A stretch of 64,000 nt of DNA from Paenibacillus chibensis (lineage in GTDB: Bacteria; Bacillota; Bacilli; Paenibacillales; Paenibacillaceae): assembly GCF_004001045.1 (NCBI RefSeq), contig NZ_BIMK01000018.1, positions 62,001-126,000 on the forward strand, read 5' to 3'. A program made the translations under genes and the position numbers. A model generated the notes under the pieces. That model did no database searches and was not told the DNA's origin. It saw only the letters and a list, made by a program, of their open reading frames with translations. This document shows positions 35,401-44,009 of this stretch, piece after piece; the stretch's first letter is position 1, and each line of letters begins with the position of its first letter.

Positions 35401-37370
35401 GCGACGATGGTATTCGCGGTTTCGCTCAGTGAGCCGTCGTTACGATCCGATTCACGAAGCTCAGGCGTCTGCACCAGCAAGTAAGGTTCCGGCTCGTTGA
35501 AGTTAATTTTAAAGGTATTGCTGGTAAGTTTATGTCCATTGCTTCCGATTACTTTGCCCGCATCAACGACAAGCGACGACATCAGATCGTTAACATTATC
35601 ATGAGCCTCCGCATACGTATCGAAGGTCACCGTAATATGGGAAGGGTCTACGAAAGTCACGTCTGGTTTGACCATTCCTTCCGGTAAATGATCCAGGCTA
35701 ACACCGCCCTCCGCGATATCCTGTGTGAAGGTGCCATTTTCGATGCTGACATTCAGCGATCCCTGAACCCAGCCGTGACTGAAATCCGAAACCTCCGCAA
35801 CCTCGCCTTCCTGGACATGGACCCGTGCCGGATCGGCAAAGCCGATCGAAAAGACAGGGGTCGTCAAATCCTTGGTCGCACCCGAGATCACTGCTTTATT
35901 GATCGTGATGGAGATGCGGTCCGACGAAAATTCCTTGCTATGGTTTACCGCTTGCCCGGTAAAGGATACCTTAATATTCTTTCCATCCTGGCTTGGCACG
36001 ACGGAAGGGATGAGTCCGCTTGGCAGATTGTTGACTTTTATATCGCTCACTTGAATTTGAGGGCTAAACGTCCCATTAGAAATGTAAATGGTTTGTTGTC
36101 CTGCTACGGAACCGTCATTTTCAGGCGCTTCCTGCAGCATAGGTTCACTCAAGCTCAGATTCGGATTCACGTAAGGGTAAATCGTCACCGGTTTCTCGTC
36201 AAAAATCCCGCCCGGTCCTTCGATCCGCACCTTGGTCGTGACCTGCTTGTCCGATATCAAATAAGTGGCGGTCTTCCCATCGTTGCCTGTCGTAACCTGA
36301 TTCTGCACAATGCTGACCGCAGGATTATCAACCTTGATAGTCAGCGGGATATTCCCGGCCGGAGTGTTGTCGACCGCAAGCGTCTGGATATTCAGCTTAA
36401 CGCGCTGATCAGCTTCCGCGGCCGGGGTGAGCGTAACGCTTTTCGGCGCTTCAACGTACGTTTGTGTATGGGTGTCAATCGGGCTGTAGGTGTTGGCAAA
36501 ATACCACTTGGTAATATTGTGCTCCTGCCATGCCGAGCCGGTAGAGGCCGTGAACCCGACATACACATCGTCCGACTGCAGAATGTTCGTCAGATCCAAA
36601 TTGGTTTTTTTCAAGACATAGCCGGTAGGCCGATAATCCGTAGTGCTCATCCGCACTTCGATGGACTTCTCCGCTCCGTCATAGTCGATCCATACATGCT
36701 GCGTCGCCGGATTTTGACGCAACCGGATATCAGGCGTGCTGTCCAAATTGCGGTAATCCCCGACGTAGGAGGTCGCGGAGGTCGCTTCTTTCTGGACTGT
36801 ATGGTTTACGGCTCCATTGATATCGACTGCCGTATGATTCGTATAGAGGCTATCCTTAGCGTTCTCCCCGAGACCTGACGGATCCCCGAGATTTCCGATG
36901 TCCGGACCGTTGCGGAACGTATCGAACTCGACGCCGACGCTCTTGCCGATCCCGGCATATCCAAGGCCCGACCCCAATCCTCCGGCACCATTCGAGGTCG
37001 TCTGAACAGTAAAGACCAGGCCGTCCGCCCAAGTCCACGGCTTGCCGTTTACGGTTTGGCCGCTACCCTTGACCATATTGAATTCGAAATATGTACTGAA
37101 GGATTTATTGTTGGACAAGGAAATCCGGTTATTGTTGAACACGGTTCCCCATTGTCCGGACTGGCTTGGCGTAAGCCGCAACACATTGCTCACGACAGCC
37201 GAGTTGCCGTTCAGCTTCAATCTTCCATCCTGGCTGAACCGATCGTATTTAAACGTCAAATAATTCTGTTGGTCCGATTGCGCGTAACCGACAGAAACGA
37301 ACAAATGACTTGCCTGCAGGCATATCAGTGCAATGGCCAACAAGCAGGAGGTCAGTTTTTTCATAAACAT
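32448..37370 (-). CDS. Large SLH-domain surface protein with lectin-like and Ig-like domains
   Basis: This 1,640-residue secreted protein has a signal peptide (about 1-30, KKLTSCLLAIALICLQA). Residues about 35-300 form an L-type lectin-like domain (FNMVKGSGQTVNG, WADGLVFTVQ, GVEFDTF, HVWIDYDG). A long beta-rich region of repeated strand motifs (Y/FSNGTFSPQI-like segments) follows. About residues 860-1148 hold three atypical bacterial Ig-like domains, the last two nearly identical. A GGGSGGG linker and another beta domain lead to three SLH domains (about 1438-1620; LTRAEMA, ITRAEMA, LTRAEAV), which hold the protein on pyruvylated wall polymers. ATG at 37370 follows AGAGGGGATCGAGAT. It is monocistronic. 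It probably binds glycans at the cell surface. Confidence 0.92.
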   Translation of the reverse strand: MFMKKLTSCLLAIALICLQASHLFVSVGYAQSDQQNYLTFKYDRFSQDGRLKLNGNSAVVSNVLRLTPSQSGQWGTVFNNNRISLSNNKSFSTYFEFNMVKGSGQTVNGKPWTWADGLVFTVQTTSNGAGGLGSGLGYAGIGKSVGVEFDTFRNGPDIGNLGDPSGLGENAKDSLYTNHTAVDINGAVNHTVQKEATSATSYVGDYRNLDSTPDIRLRQNPATQHVWIDYDGAEKSIEVRMSTTDYRPTGYVLKKTNLDLTNILQSDDVYVGFTASTGSAWQEHNITKWYFANTYSPIDTHTQTYVEAPKSVTLTPAAEADQRVKLNIQTLAVDNTPAGNIPLTIKVDNPAVSIVQNQVTTGNDGKTATYLISDKQVTTKVRIEGPGGIFDEKPVTIYPYVNPNLSLSEPMLQEAPENDGSVAGQQTIYISNGTFSPQIQVSDIKVNNLPSGLIPSVVPSQDGKNIKVSFTGQAVNHSKEFSSDRISITINKAVISGATKDLTTPVFSIGFADPARVHVQEGEVAEVSDFSHGWVQGSLNVSIENGTFTQDIAEGGVSLDHLPEGMVKPDVTFVDPSHITVTFDTYAEAHDNVNDLMSSLVVDAGKVIGSNGHKLTSNTFKINFNEPEPYLLVQTPELRESDRNDGSLSETANTIVAALYHGSFKHPLTVGDIRIDNLPPGLEVGSVRSIDDELYVTLTGKALDHSAVNSVSNIVLSVVKECIDPNEDRIDVPGEKITLAEDVQSNSFGIMFQDPPPTITVTPDRIMDQPDGTIAPQLTVTLSKGKFASGAETGLIINNLPDGVTYNAVKSDDQTIVVTFTGRTIVKNNISKYASVTIQPNGVEGTENSLTSNSFYLDVPSQNTVVQLDKSMLDVIYQEGDSSTRVTGDVGLKTSGANGSQITWASSDPDVIGTDGTVVRPAGDKTVTLTAMITNGDVTDTKTFTLLVKARPKTDQESVELDKADLDIGYDEGEDENNVTSDIELPKHGEHGTDIVWSSEPEGYVDPSTGTVTRPSYSQGDQTITLKATVTKGDVTETKEFTVIIKAKPMTDQEAVERDKADLNIVYHEGENENNVTSDIELPKHGEHGTDIVWTSEPEGYVDPSTGKVTRPASSQGDQTITLKATIKKGDATETKEITLIVKAKAPVPGNGQGNGGGSGGGVDPSPAPQPSTETITLNVQVGKGSQFENAAKTVITRTTLPDKTKKDMVNYTSSQAEETVKTAKASGSTTARLFLPDAKDEVSQIDISISKDAVGKLVNAGLDLTIYSQNGQIHIPAESLAGLSEDLYFRIVPIKKEDERKQVETRAKQERIVREVLGTGSIYVVGRPMTIETNLSSRAVTITLPLDPASVPADQAKREAFMANLAVFIEHSDGERALVKPVVVPYDDTRMGLSFSIDKFSTFTIVNIDELAQYLKDHGIGQGGILSSSASASGSEGSHKAYVAGYPDGTFKPGKSLTRAEMATILSRVGIGGTAVTDAAAYPDIRSTHWAQGAIREATEKGLMKGFTDGLFHPEQSITRAEMAAVVSRWLHLEAQEGPLLTGLADISGHWGEKDMSLVVQAGIMKGMPDGTFRPNQPLTRAEAVTVINRILKRGPLEGVTVPTWQDVAADHWAYGDIEEASLDHAFTRTTAGSERIAK
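33925..34506 (-). repeat. Two 291-bp in-frame direct repeats inside the SLH-protein gene
   Basis: Two consecutive 97-codon units (about 34216-34506 and 33925-34215) encode Ig-like domains with nearly identical cores (NNVTSDIELPKHGEHGTDIV, EPEGYVDPSTG). DNA similarity is high, pointing to a recent duplication. A third, more diverged copy precedes them at about 34507-34780. Confidence 0.85.
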
Positions 37371-37629
37371 ATCTCGATCCCCTCTCTTCATATAAAAATT
37401 TACACGGCGATAACGCGCATTCCGATCAAAAAAAGTCGGTCTTTTGGGCTCACACCAAAGATTCCTTTACTGCGACATAATACCTACCTTTGAAAATATA
37501 ACAGCCCCCACTGAACCGATTCTGAACATTTTTTTACATTATTCTACAAGTTTAGACCTTCTTAGAGAAATGCAGGGCTTAACTGTCTCCAGTAAGGGTG
37601 TATAGTCTCTAAAATTTTAAAAAATAAAA

Positions 37630-37655
37630 AAAGAGGACGCCTTCGCGCCCTCTTT
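37630..37655 (-). terminator. Terminator of the alpha-mannosidase gene
   Basis: AAAGAGGGCGC pairs with GCGTCCTCTTT on the minus strand across four bases, followed by a T-run, 19 bp past the stop. The rest of the 37371-37673 gap holds only A/T-rich promoter-like sequence for the SLH-protein gene. Confidence 0.88.
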
Positions 37656-37673
37656 CATCGTGTCTTGCTTGGA

Positions 37674-40600
37674 TTAAACTTGGGAAATCGCAATATTCAA
37701 TGTTTTGATCTCGTACGGTGCCAGAGCGACCTCAAATTCATGCCCGTTTACTGCCAAATCCACCGGGTGCTCCTCCATCAAATCGGTTTCCTGCGCCGAC
37801 TGCACCGCTCCCAGGTAAGGATTCACCTTCACGGACGCCTTCGTCCGGATTCCTCCGAATTCGTACAGGCGCACGATCAGCGAGCTGCCGTCCTCTGCTT
37901 TTTTCACCGTATCGATCATGACGTTCGCTGCATCCACGTTCAGCATGCCCAGCGTCGCCTGCAGCCCCGCCTCCTCCGTCGCTTCGGCCGCAAGCAGCGG
38001 CGTATTCAGCTCGCATGCCGCTTGATGCGTTCCCGCTTCATACCATCCGCCGCTATGCGGATACAGCGAGTACGTGAATTCATGCAGTCCCTGATCCGCA
38101 TTGCCGTCCGGATATACGGCGGACTTGATCAAGCTCAGGCGAATGACGTGATTGCGGATGTCATGGCCGTATTTGCAGTCGTTCAGCAGGCTGACGCCGT
38201 ATCCGCCTTCGGACAGGTCTACCCAACGCTGGGCAACGGACTCGAAGCGGGCATAATCCCAGCTCGTGTTCCAGTGCGTCGGACGCTCCACGTTGCCGAA
38301 CTGGATTTCGTACGTCGCTTTGGTCGAGCGGATTTCGACCGGGAAAGCTGCCTTGAGCAGCTGTTGATGCTCATGCCAGTCCGCTTTGGTCTTGAAGTCG
38401 ATGCGCGGATGGTCGCGGTAGACGGTCAGATGCTGCTCGATCGTGGAATGCTGATAGCTGTACACCAGCTTCAGCACGCCCCGCAGCGGCCCGGCCTCCA
38501 GCACGGATACTTCGCGCAGATCGCCCACGACGGTCATTTTGTCCTGGTAGTAAATATCGATGTCCCAGGCGTCATGCGCCATCGGCTTATCCTCGAACAC
38601 CTGCAGCACGTTCGCCGGCTGACCCGGCTTCAGCACCTCGCGTCCGGCCCGTTTGTCATAGAGGGAAACGAACTGCCCGATTTCGTTCAGGCGGATGCTG
38701 TAGTATGGCGTCTCCAGATGTTCCGCCGTGATAATCCAATCGGTGTTGGCATCGTCGTTTCCGGCATCGTCAACCATCTCCGCTGCTTGTGCAGCGGCAC
38801 CGCCTCGTCCGTATACGGTCGTATAGCCGTATGCGGGCACATCCATCACGTATACCAGCATCTTGCCCTCTTCCGCATCATCCGCCGATGCGGCCTGGGT
38901 GTCCAGCTTCACCCCGTCCGCCGTATACCAATCAAGCTTCGCTGCGCCATCCAGCTCCACCTCAGCCAGGAAGGATCGCGTCCAGCCCAGCGCATTGAAG
39001 ATACGGACCTGAAGCCCTTTTTCAGCTACAACAGCGGCTTTCTTCGCTCCATGCCCGTTCAAGCCGGCGAGGCCTGTTTCGATCGCGGCAAGCGCAAGCT
39101 TTTCGGAGTCCTCGTATTCAAGCTTGCTGTCCTCGTACACTTCCTGGATGGAGGAGCCCGGAATAATGTCGTGAAACTGGTTGCGCAGGACGATTTCCCA
39201 GCTCTCCGCAAGCTGCGCCGACGGATAGGCATGCTCCGGATTCAACGCCAGCGCGAAGGCGTTCAGGAATTCCGCGTGATGCAGCAGCAGCTCCATCCGG
39301 CGGTTCATCCGCTTGTTGTACGCTTGGGAGGTATAGGTTCCGCGATGGTATTCCAGATACAGCTCGCCGTCCCATAAATGCAGCTGCGGTTGATCCTTGA
39401 CCTGCTCCTCGAGCTGAGCGAAGAATTCTTCCGCTCCGCCCGCTTTGACCTGGGGCGCTCCCGGCATATCCTCATAACGCCGTACCGCCTCCAGCATATC
39501 GCGGGTCGGGCCGCCGCCTCCGTCCCCCCAGCCGTAGGCCAACAGCAGTTGATCATTGATATCCTTCTGGCGGTAATTGTTCCACAGCCCCTGCACGGAT
39601 GCTCCGGTCACATTCCCGTTATACGTATAGAACCAGCTGCCGTCATTATCCGGCGTCGTAATGTAATGCGTCAGAATTTCCGTCCCGTCGATCCCTCTCC
39701 ATGTGAACGTATCGTAAGGAAAGCGGTTGTACTGGCTCCAGCTGATTTTGGTCGTCATGAAGTAGTCAATGCCGCTCTTCTTGAGAATTTGCGGAAGCGC
39801 CCAGCTGTAGCCAAAGACGTCCGGCAGCCACAGCACGCGGTTATCCACGCCGAATTCATCCCGGAAGAAGCGTTTGCCGGTCAGAAGCTGGCGCACCAGC
39901 GACTCGCCGGACGGAATGTTGCAGTCCGACTCCAGCCACATGGCTCCGGTGGCTTCCCAGTTTCCGCTCTGCACGCGATCCTTGATCTTCGCATACAGCT
40001 GCGGGAAATCTTTTTTCATATAAGCATACAGCTGCGGCTGGGATTGCAGGAATACGTATTCGGGGAAGCGGTCCATCAGCGTCAGCACCGTCGAGAAGGA
40101 TCGTCCGGATTTCTCGCGCGTATGCTGCAGGCGCCACAGCCAGGCTACGTCGATGTGGCAGTGTCCCACGGCCGTAATTTGCGGTCGCGGTCCGCGCGGA
40201 ATCGCTTCGAGGCGCTCCCGCAGCGTCCGGCGCGCCAGCGCCGCCGAAGCGTAAAACGTTTCCGATCCCGGCCGGCTCCAGTCCAGCTGATGGAACGCCT
40301 CTTCCAAAGCCGCCGTCAGCTCATGTCTTTCCAGCTGGCGTTCGTCCAGCTGCTTCACGGTTTGCAGCATATGAAGCGACGTATAATACAAATCGTCCAC
40401 GTCAGCATCCAGAATCGCCATGCTCAGCGAATCGATCCGGTGATCAAACGGCGATCTGCCGTCAGGTGCGCTCAGGCCGCTCCAGGCATAAATGGCCAGC
40501 TCCGCCCGGCCCTCTGCTACCGTATCCGCCGGGAAAAAGAGCTCCGCATGATTGCGGTCCAGCGCCTGCAGCGGTTCGCCGTTCAGGTAAACCTGCGCCT

Positions 40601-40895
40601 CGTATCCCGTGCAGTTTCCTCCGCCTGTCTCCCCCAGCTTGACGAGTCCAATGACATCCTCTCCATGCCAGCTGCGAGGAAATTCGATGTCCGTCATAAA
40701 CCACGCATACCGGTCTCTGCCGCCCCAATGGTCGCCTACGCGAACGACCGTACCCGACGCGGATTGCTGACGCGCATCATTTAGATCCTTCACATCGGGA
40801 ATCATATGTACCTTATCTAATGCTCGGCCCGCCCGGTATCGAAGTCCGGCCAGCTCCCGAATCCGGTTTTCCAACTTCTGCAGAACAAATCTCAT
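37674..40895 (-). CDS. Glycoside hydrolase family 38 alpha-mannosidase
   Basis: This 1,073-residue retaining alpha-mannosidase has no signal peptide, so it acts on imported mannosides. The catalytic domain carries the zinc ligands in GHCHIDVAWLW (about residue 242), WLPDVFGYSW with the nucleophile Asp (about 356), and the third ligand region around LLAYGWGDGGGGPTRDMLE. A middle helical domain and a C-terminal beta domain follow, as in bacterial GH38 enzymes of about 1,000-1,050 residues. ATG at 40895 follows AAGGGAG; an in-frame start eight codons earlier was rejected. It is a single gene near a GntR/LacI-type regulator (42511-43641), whose involvement is only possible. Confidence 0.94.
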   Translation of the reverse strand: MRFVLQKLENRIRELAGLRYRAGRALDKVHMIPDVKDLNDARQQSASGTVVRVGDHWGGRDRYAWFMTDIEFPRSWHGEDVIGLVKLGETGGGNCTGYEAQVYLNGEPLQALDRNHAELFFPADTVAEGRAELAIYAWSGLSAPDGRSPFDHRIDSLSMAILDADVDDLYYTSLHMLQTVKQLDERQLERHELTAALEEAFHQLDWSRPGSETFYASAALARRTLRERLEAIPRGPRPQITAVGHCHIDVAWLWRLQHTREKSGRSFSTVLTLMDRFPEYVFLQSQPQLYAYMKKDFPQLYAKIKDRVQSGNWEATGAMWLESDCNIPSGESLVRQLLTGKRFFRDEFGVDNRVLWLPDVFGYSWALPQILKKSGIDYFMTTKISWSQYNRFPYDTFTWRGIDGTEILTHYITTPDNDGSWFYTYNGNVTGASVQGLWNNYRQKDINDQLLLAYGWGDGGGGPTRDMLEAVRRYEDMPGAPQVKAGGAEEFFAQLEEQVKDQPQLHLWDGELYLEYHRGTYTSQAYNKRMNRRMELLLHHAEFLNAFALALNPEHAYPSAQLAESWEIVLRNQFHDIIPGSSIQEVYEDSKLEYEDSEKLALAAIETGLAGLNGHGAKKAAVVAEKGLQVRIFNALGWTRSFLAEVELDGAAKLDWYTADGVKLDTQAASADDAEEGKMLVYVMDVPAYGYTTVYGRGGAAAQAAEMVDDAGNDDANTDWIITAEHLETPYYSIRLNEIGQFVSLYDKRAGREVLKPGQPANVLQVFEDKPMAHDAWDIDIYYQDKMTVVGDLREVSVLEAGPLRGVLKLVYSYQHSTIEQHLTVYRDHPRIDFKTKADWHEHQQLLKAAFPVEIRSTKATYEIQFGNVERPTHWNTSWDYARFESVAQRWVDLSEGGYGVSLLNDCKYGHDIRNHVIRLSLIKSAVYPDGNADQGLHEFTYSLYPHSGGWYEAGTHQAACELNTPLLAAEATEEAGLQATLGMLNVDAANVMIDTVKKAEDGSSLIVRLYEFGGIRTKASVKVNPYLGAVQSAQETDLMEEHPVDLAVNGHEFEVALAPYEIKTLNIAISQV

Positions 40896-41060
40896 AACTG
40901 TTTTTGCTCCCTTCCCCACGCTTTTATTACTTTTAGTATATATAATATATCATTTATATCTAATGTAAATAAAAAAATGACGATCCGCTATATTTCTTAG
41001 CAAATCGTCTTTCGTCGATAGAACGATGTCCTGCCGACGCGCGGGGTTATGAAAGGCTCG

Positions 41061-41648
41061 TCATGATAGCTGCAGGCGGGGCGCATCTTCTCCATTACCG
41101 GCGGCGAATCGTTCAATCGTTTCAAATGGCAGATGGTCGGTAATCAGTTCTCCATAATAAGCTACCTGAATGACGCCGTCCTCGTCGATTAGAAACTCGG
41201 CCGGAATCCGGTTGAAATTGGAGCCTTCCTCCGGGATCAGCTTGAATCCCGCCGCTTCCACCTTAGCGGATATCTCCTCATGGATGCCCGGCTTCGACAA
41301 GGTCGCCTGCGCCTTGGCTTCCGATGACTCCACGCCGAACAAATCGTATACCTCTGCCACGGGATCCGCGATCAAAGGAAAAGGTGCGTCCTGCTGACCG
41401 ACATATTTGCGGAGGCTCGCTTCCGGAGACTCGAAAAAGGTGATCACCTCCATCCCTTGCTGCTGCCAAACCGTGGAACGCTGCATGAATTGATGCACTC
41501 TCAAATTGCATAAAGCGCAGGCCGAATTGCGAAAGAAGGCAAGCAGCACTTTGCGATCCCGGTAATCTTCCAGGGAAACGGGATTGTCATGCTGATCCTT
41601 ACTGCGGAATAAGGGGGCTGTGTCCCCGGGTCGAAGCTGGTCGTTCAT
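41061..41648 (-). CDS. Peroxiredoxin-like redoxin (AhpC/TSA superfamily)
   Basis: This 195-residue thioredoxin-fold protein has LRPGDTAPLFRSKDQHDNPV and the active-site region LLAFFRNSACALCNLRVHQF. The CxxC pair replaces the single peroxidatic Cys of standard Prx, as in AhpC/TSA-family redoxins that act as thiol-disulphide enzymes. The extended helix and the FLIDEDGVIQVAYYGE strand complete the fold. AGGAGGAATACACC precedes the ATG at 41648. It lies 81 bp downstream of a Crp/Fnr regulator on the same strand, so the two probably form an oxidative stress unit. Confidence 0.88.
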   Translation of the reverse strand: MNDQLRPGDTAPLFRSKDQHDNPVSLEDYRDRKVLLAFFRNSACALCNLRVHQFMQRSTVWQQQGMEVITFFESPEASLRKYVGQQDAPFPLIADPVAEVYDLFGVESSEAKAQATLSKPGIHEEISAKVEAAGFKLIPEEGSNFNRIPAEFLIDEDGVIQVAYYGELITDHLPFETIERFAAGNGEDAPRLQLS

Positions 41649-41729
41649 GGTGTATTCCTCCTGATCATCCAATTTAGGCATCATCGCCTGTAACCCAATG
41701 TATCAGGAAAGGCTGCGGCACTCTGTGAC

Positions 41730-42398
41730 CTAGTCACCCAACGCCGCTTCCATGCTGCTTCTCCGTTCGATCCGGACCCATCCGCGTCCGGTCTCGATCC
41801 ATCCCTGTTGTTTAAATCTCTGCAGCGAGCGTGACACGACCTCCCTTGCGGAGCCGATCTGCTCCGCCAGCTCCTGATGCGTCATGTGCAGCAGCGGCTG
41901 TTCCTCCGCGGTTCCGCGCAGCAACGCTTTGGCAAGACGCTTCTCCAGCGGCACGTATTGTTTTTCCTGCAGGAGGTCGACCATTCGGAGCATCCCCTCC
42001 ATGAGGCCGCCGAAAATTGCGGTGCGGATCGGCTCGTATTCCTGCACCCAGCGCATGAAGCTGCCTTTGAGCACGAACAGCACATCCACGTCGGTTTCGG
42101 CGATCAGCGAGCCGGGATAATCACGTCCGCTCAGTCCGCTGAGCACCATCAATGAACAGACCTCTCCCGCAGTGAGCATGTTGAGCACCGATTCGTTTCC
42201 CTGTTCGTTAATAACCGTAATCCGCGCCGTTCCGCTTAGCAGAAACATGCCGTACGCCGAAGCATTCTCCGGACGAAAAATGCTGGATTTCGCCTGGAAA
42301 TGCTGCACGTATGGATGAGCTTCCGCCCAATCCGCAGGCTTTACCGCGCTTAAGCAGGGAAAAACGTCAAACCATTGCTTGTCTACATCCATATTCAT
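41730..42398 (-). CDS. Crp/Fnr family transcriptional regulator
   Basis: This 222-residue protein has an N-terminal cyclic-nucleotide-binding-like beta barrel (about 20-125), a dimer helix (FMRWVQEYEPIRTAIFG and on) and a C-terminal winged helix with THQELAEQIGSAREVVSRSL. There is no Fnr-type cluster of four cysteines and the cAMP-binding RxS motif is not evident, so the effector is unknown. It is upstream of the redoxin gene on the same strand. It probably controls that gene and itself. Confidence 0.9.
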   Translation of the reverse strand: MNMDVDKQWFDVFPCLSAVKPADWAEAHPYVQHFQAKSSIFRPENASAYGMFLLSGTARITVINEQGNESVLNMLTAGEVCSLMVLSGLSGRDYPGSLIAETDVDVLFVLKGSFMRWVQEYEPIRTAIFGGLMEGMLRMVDLLQEKQYVPLEKRLAKALLRGTAEEQPLLHMTHQELAEQIGSAREVVSRSLQRFKQQGWIETGRGWVRIERRSSMEAALGD

Positions 42399-42449
42399 CT
42401 TTCGTCTTCCCTCCCTTATGGGTCCAATTACGCGAACCCTTCACGGCCA

Positions 42450-42483
42450 AAGAGCCTGTTATCCCTCTCGATAACAGGCTCTT
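42450..42483. terminator. Terminator between GntR/LacI-type regulator and Crp/Fnr gene
   Basis: AAGAGCCTGTTATC pairs perfectly with GATAACAGGCTCTT across six bases, 28 bp past the regulator stop on the minus strand. Confidence 0.88.
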
Positions 42484-42510
42484 CGAATGAATGCAAGCTC
42501 ATGCGTCCTC

Positions 42511-43641
42511 TTAGGAAGAGACAGGCCCCGTCGTGAAATTCACGACCAGCTCCGGCTGCAATACCGTTTTGCTGTATTTCAGCTCGCTTTCCGGTGCTTC
42601 AAGGATGCTCAGCAGCCGGCCGGCCGCCTCAAAGCCCATTTGTTCCTCGTTCTGATTAATGAACGTGAACGCGCTGAATTCCTCCAGCAGCGGGCTCGGA
42701 TTATCGAACGTGATGATCGAGACATCCTCCGGCACCCGCAGGCCGAGCTTGCGGGCGACCGACCAAATATGCACGCCCAGCTTGCAGTTCAGCGCGATGT
42801 AGGCGGTCGCAAGCTGATTGCTGATACAGTTGTACAGCGCGTAATCGTCCTTGTACGGCGCGTCCTGAATGCTGAAATCCGTCAGGATCAGCGCGGGATT
42901 GATCAGCGCCCCCTGCTGCTTGAGCGCTTCGTTATAGCCTTGGATCCGCTCCTCGACCGTAACGGTCGGCATCGGCGTGTCCGAGCAAATCGCTATGTTG
43001 CGATGCCCCAAATTCCACAAATGCTCCACGGCTAGAATCGAGCCCTGCAGCGGGTCGGACAGAACCACGTTCGTCTCCACGCCGGGCAAATGGCGGTCCA
43101 GCAGGACAAACGGATAATTTTGCATTTTCAGCGCGATAATTTCTTCATTATAAACCTCGGCATCGACCGGGAAGATGATGAGTCCGTCCACGTTCGGGCG
43201 CAGCTCGCGAATCGCTTCCTTCTCCAGCTCCTTGGAATTGTACGTAAACATCACGATCAGCGAATATTTGCTGTCCTTCAGCGCATTGCGGATGCCCCGG
43301 ACCATCTGGATGGCGAAAAAATCCTCGATAGAAGGAAAAATGAGTCCGATCTTGGGTGCATGACCGGCATGTACCTCCGAAATGACGGCGCTGCGGGCGC
43401 TTTTCATGTAGCTTTCCGGAATACCTTTGACATAGCTACCCCGGCCCGGTATGCGATATATCCAGCCTTCATTCGCCAGATCCGCCAGCGCGTTCGCAAC
43501 CGTGATCCGGCTGACCTGGAACTGGTCAATCAATTCCTTTTCCGTCGGTATCCGGTCGTCCTCGAGCAGCTGTCGTGATGAAATCAATTGTTTGAAGTGG
43601 TTTTCGATCTGGATATAGAGCGGTTCCCGTTCCTGACTCAT
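42511..43641 (-). CDS. GntR-type winged helix fused to LacI-type sugar-binding domain (AraR-like)
   Basis: This 376-residue regulator has a GntR wHTH (about 5-75: LYIQIENHFKQLISSRQLLE, RITVANALADLANEGWIYR, PGRGSYV), joined to a periplasmic-binding-protein-like effector domain (about 90-370: PKIGLIFPSIEDFFAIQMVR, VDGLIIFPVD, LLDRHLPGV, GHRNIAICSD). This architecture is that of AraR, a sugar-responsive repressor. The start is at 43641, preceded by a poor Shine-Dalgarno match. No sugar genes are directly adjacent; the GH38 alpha-mannosidase lies 1.6 kb away on the same strand. Effector unknown. A cre-like box (43755-43768) lies upstream. Confidence 0.9.
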   Translation of the reverse strand: MSQEREPLYIQIENHFKQLISSRQLLEDDRIPTEKELIDQFQVSRITVANALADLANEGWIYRIPGRGSYVKGIPESYMKSARSAVISEVHAGHAPKIGLIFPSIEDFFAIQMVRGIRNALKDSKYSLIVMFTYNSKELEKEAIRELRPNVDGLIIFPVDAEVYNEEIIALKMQNYPFVLLDRHLPGVETNVVLSDPLQGSILAVEHLWNLGHRNIAICSDTPMPTVTVEERIQGYNEALKQQGALINPALILTDFSIQDAPYKDDYALYNCISNQLATAYIALNCKLGVHIWSVARKLGLRVPEDVSIITFDNPSPLLEEFSAFTFINQNEEQMGFEAAGRLLSILEAPESELKYSKTVLQPELVVNFTTGPVSS

Positions 43642-43754
43642 GCGTTTTAATCCCCCAGTGATGTATATTCCTTCGCTTTCATACCGTTCTCTTCATTCTT
43701 GGCATGTATATGTAAGCATTATATCATTGCAGCCATGAGGCAAGTCAACGGATT

Positions 43755-43768
43755 TGGAAACGTTTTCT
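43755..43768. promoter_or_regulatory. cre-like or AraR-like operator upstream of the GntR/LacI gene
   Basis: TGGAAACGTTTTCT matches the CcpA box TGWAARCGYTWNCW except for one base, and is itself near-palindromic. It lies 114 bp before the regulator start in the 368-bp divergent region 43642-44009, which also holds the hssR promoter. No gene was seen in that region. Confidence 0.4.
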
Positions 43769-44009
43769 GCCGCGCAGTTCTGCACAACAATTTGAAAAGG
43801 GATTTCAAACTGGTACCGGAAGCACTCGCTGAAATAACGGGGCGATGCCACATCAAAAAATCAAGCAATCACTCGTCGCGGAAATGCGGCGTGTCCAGCT
43901 CATCGGACAACTTATTGCGCGGCGCCTGCAGCCCATGTGTGAACATGCCCGGTTTGCAGGTATAATGGTAACGATAACGAATGACAACGGATTGGCGGGA
44001 GTTGACCTC

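Noticed and set aside
32250..36878. Long plus-strand frames opposite the SLH-domain gene
   Set aside because: Low-complexity translations and overlap with an unmistakable SLH/Ig-like gene show they are non-coding shadows.
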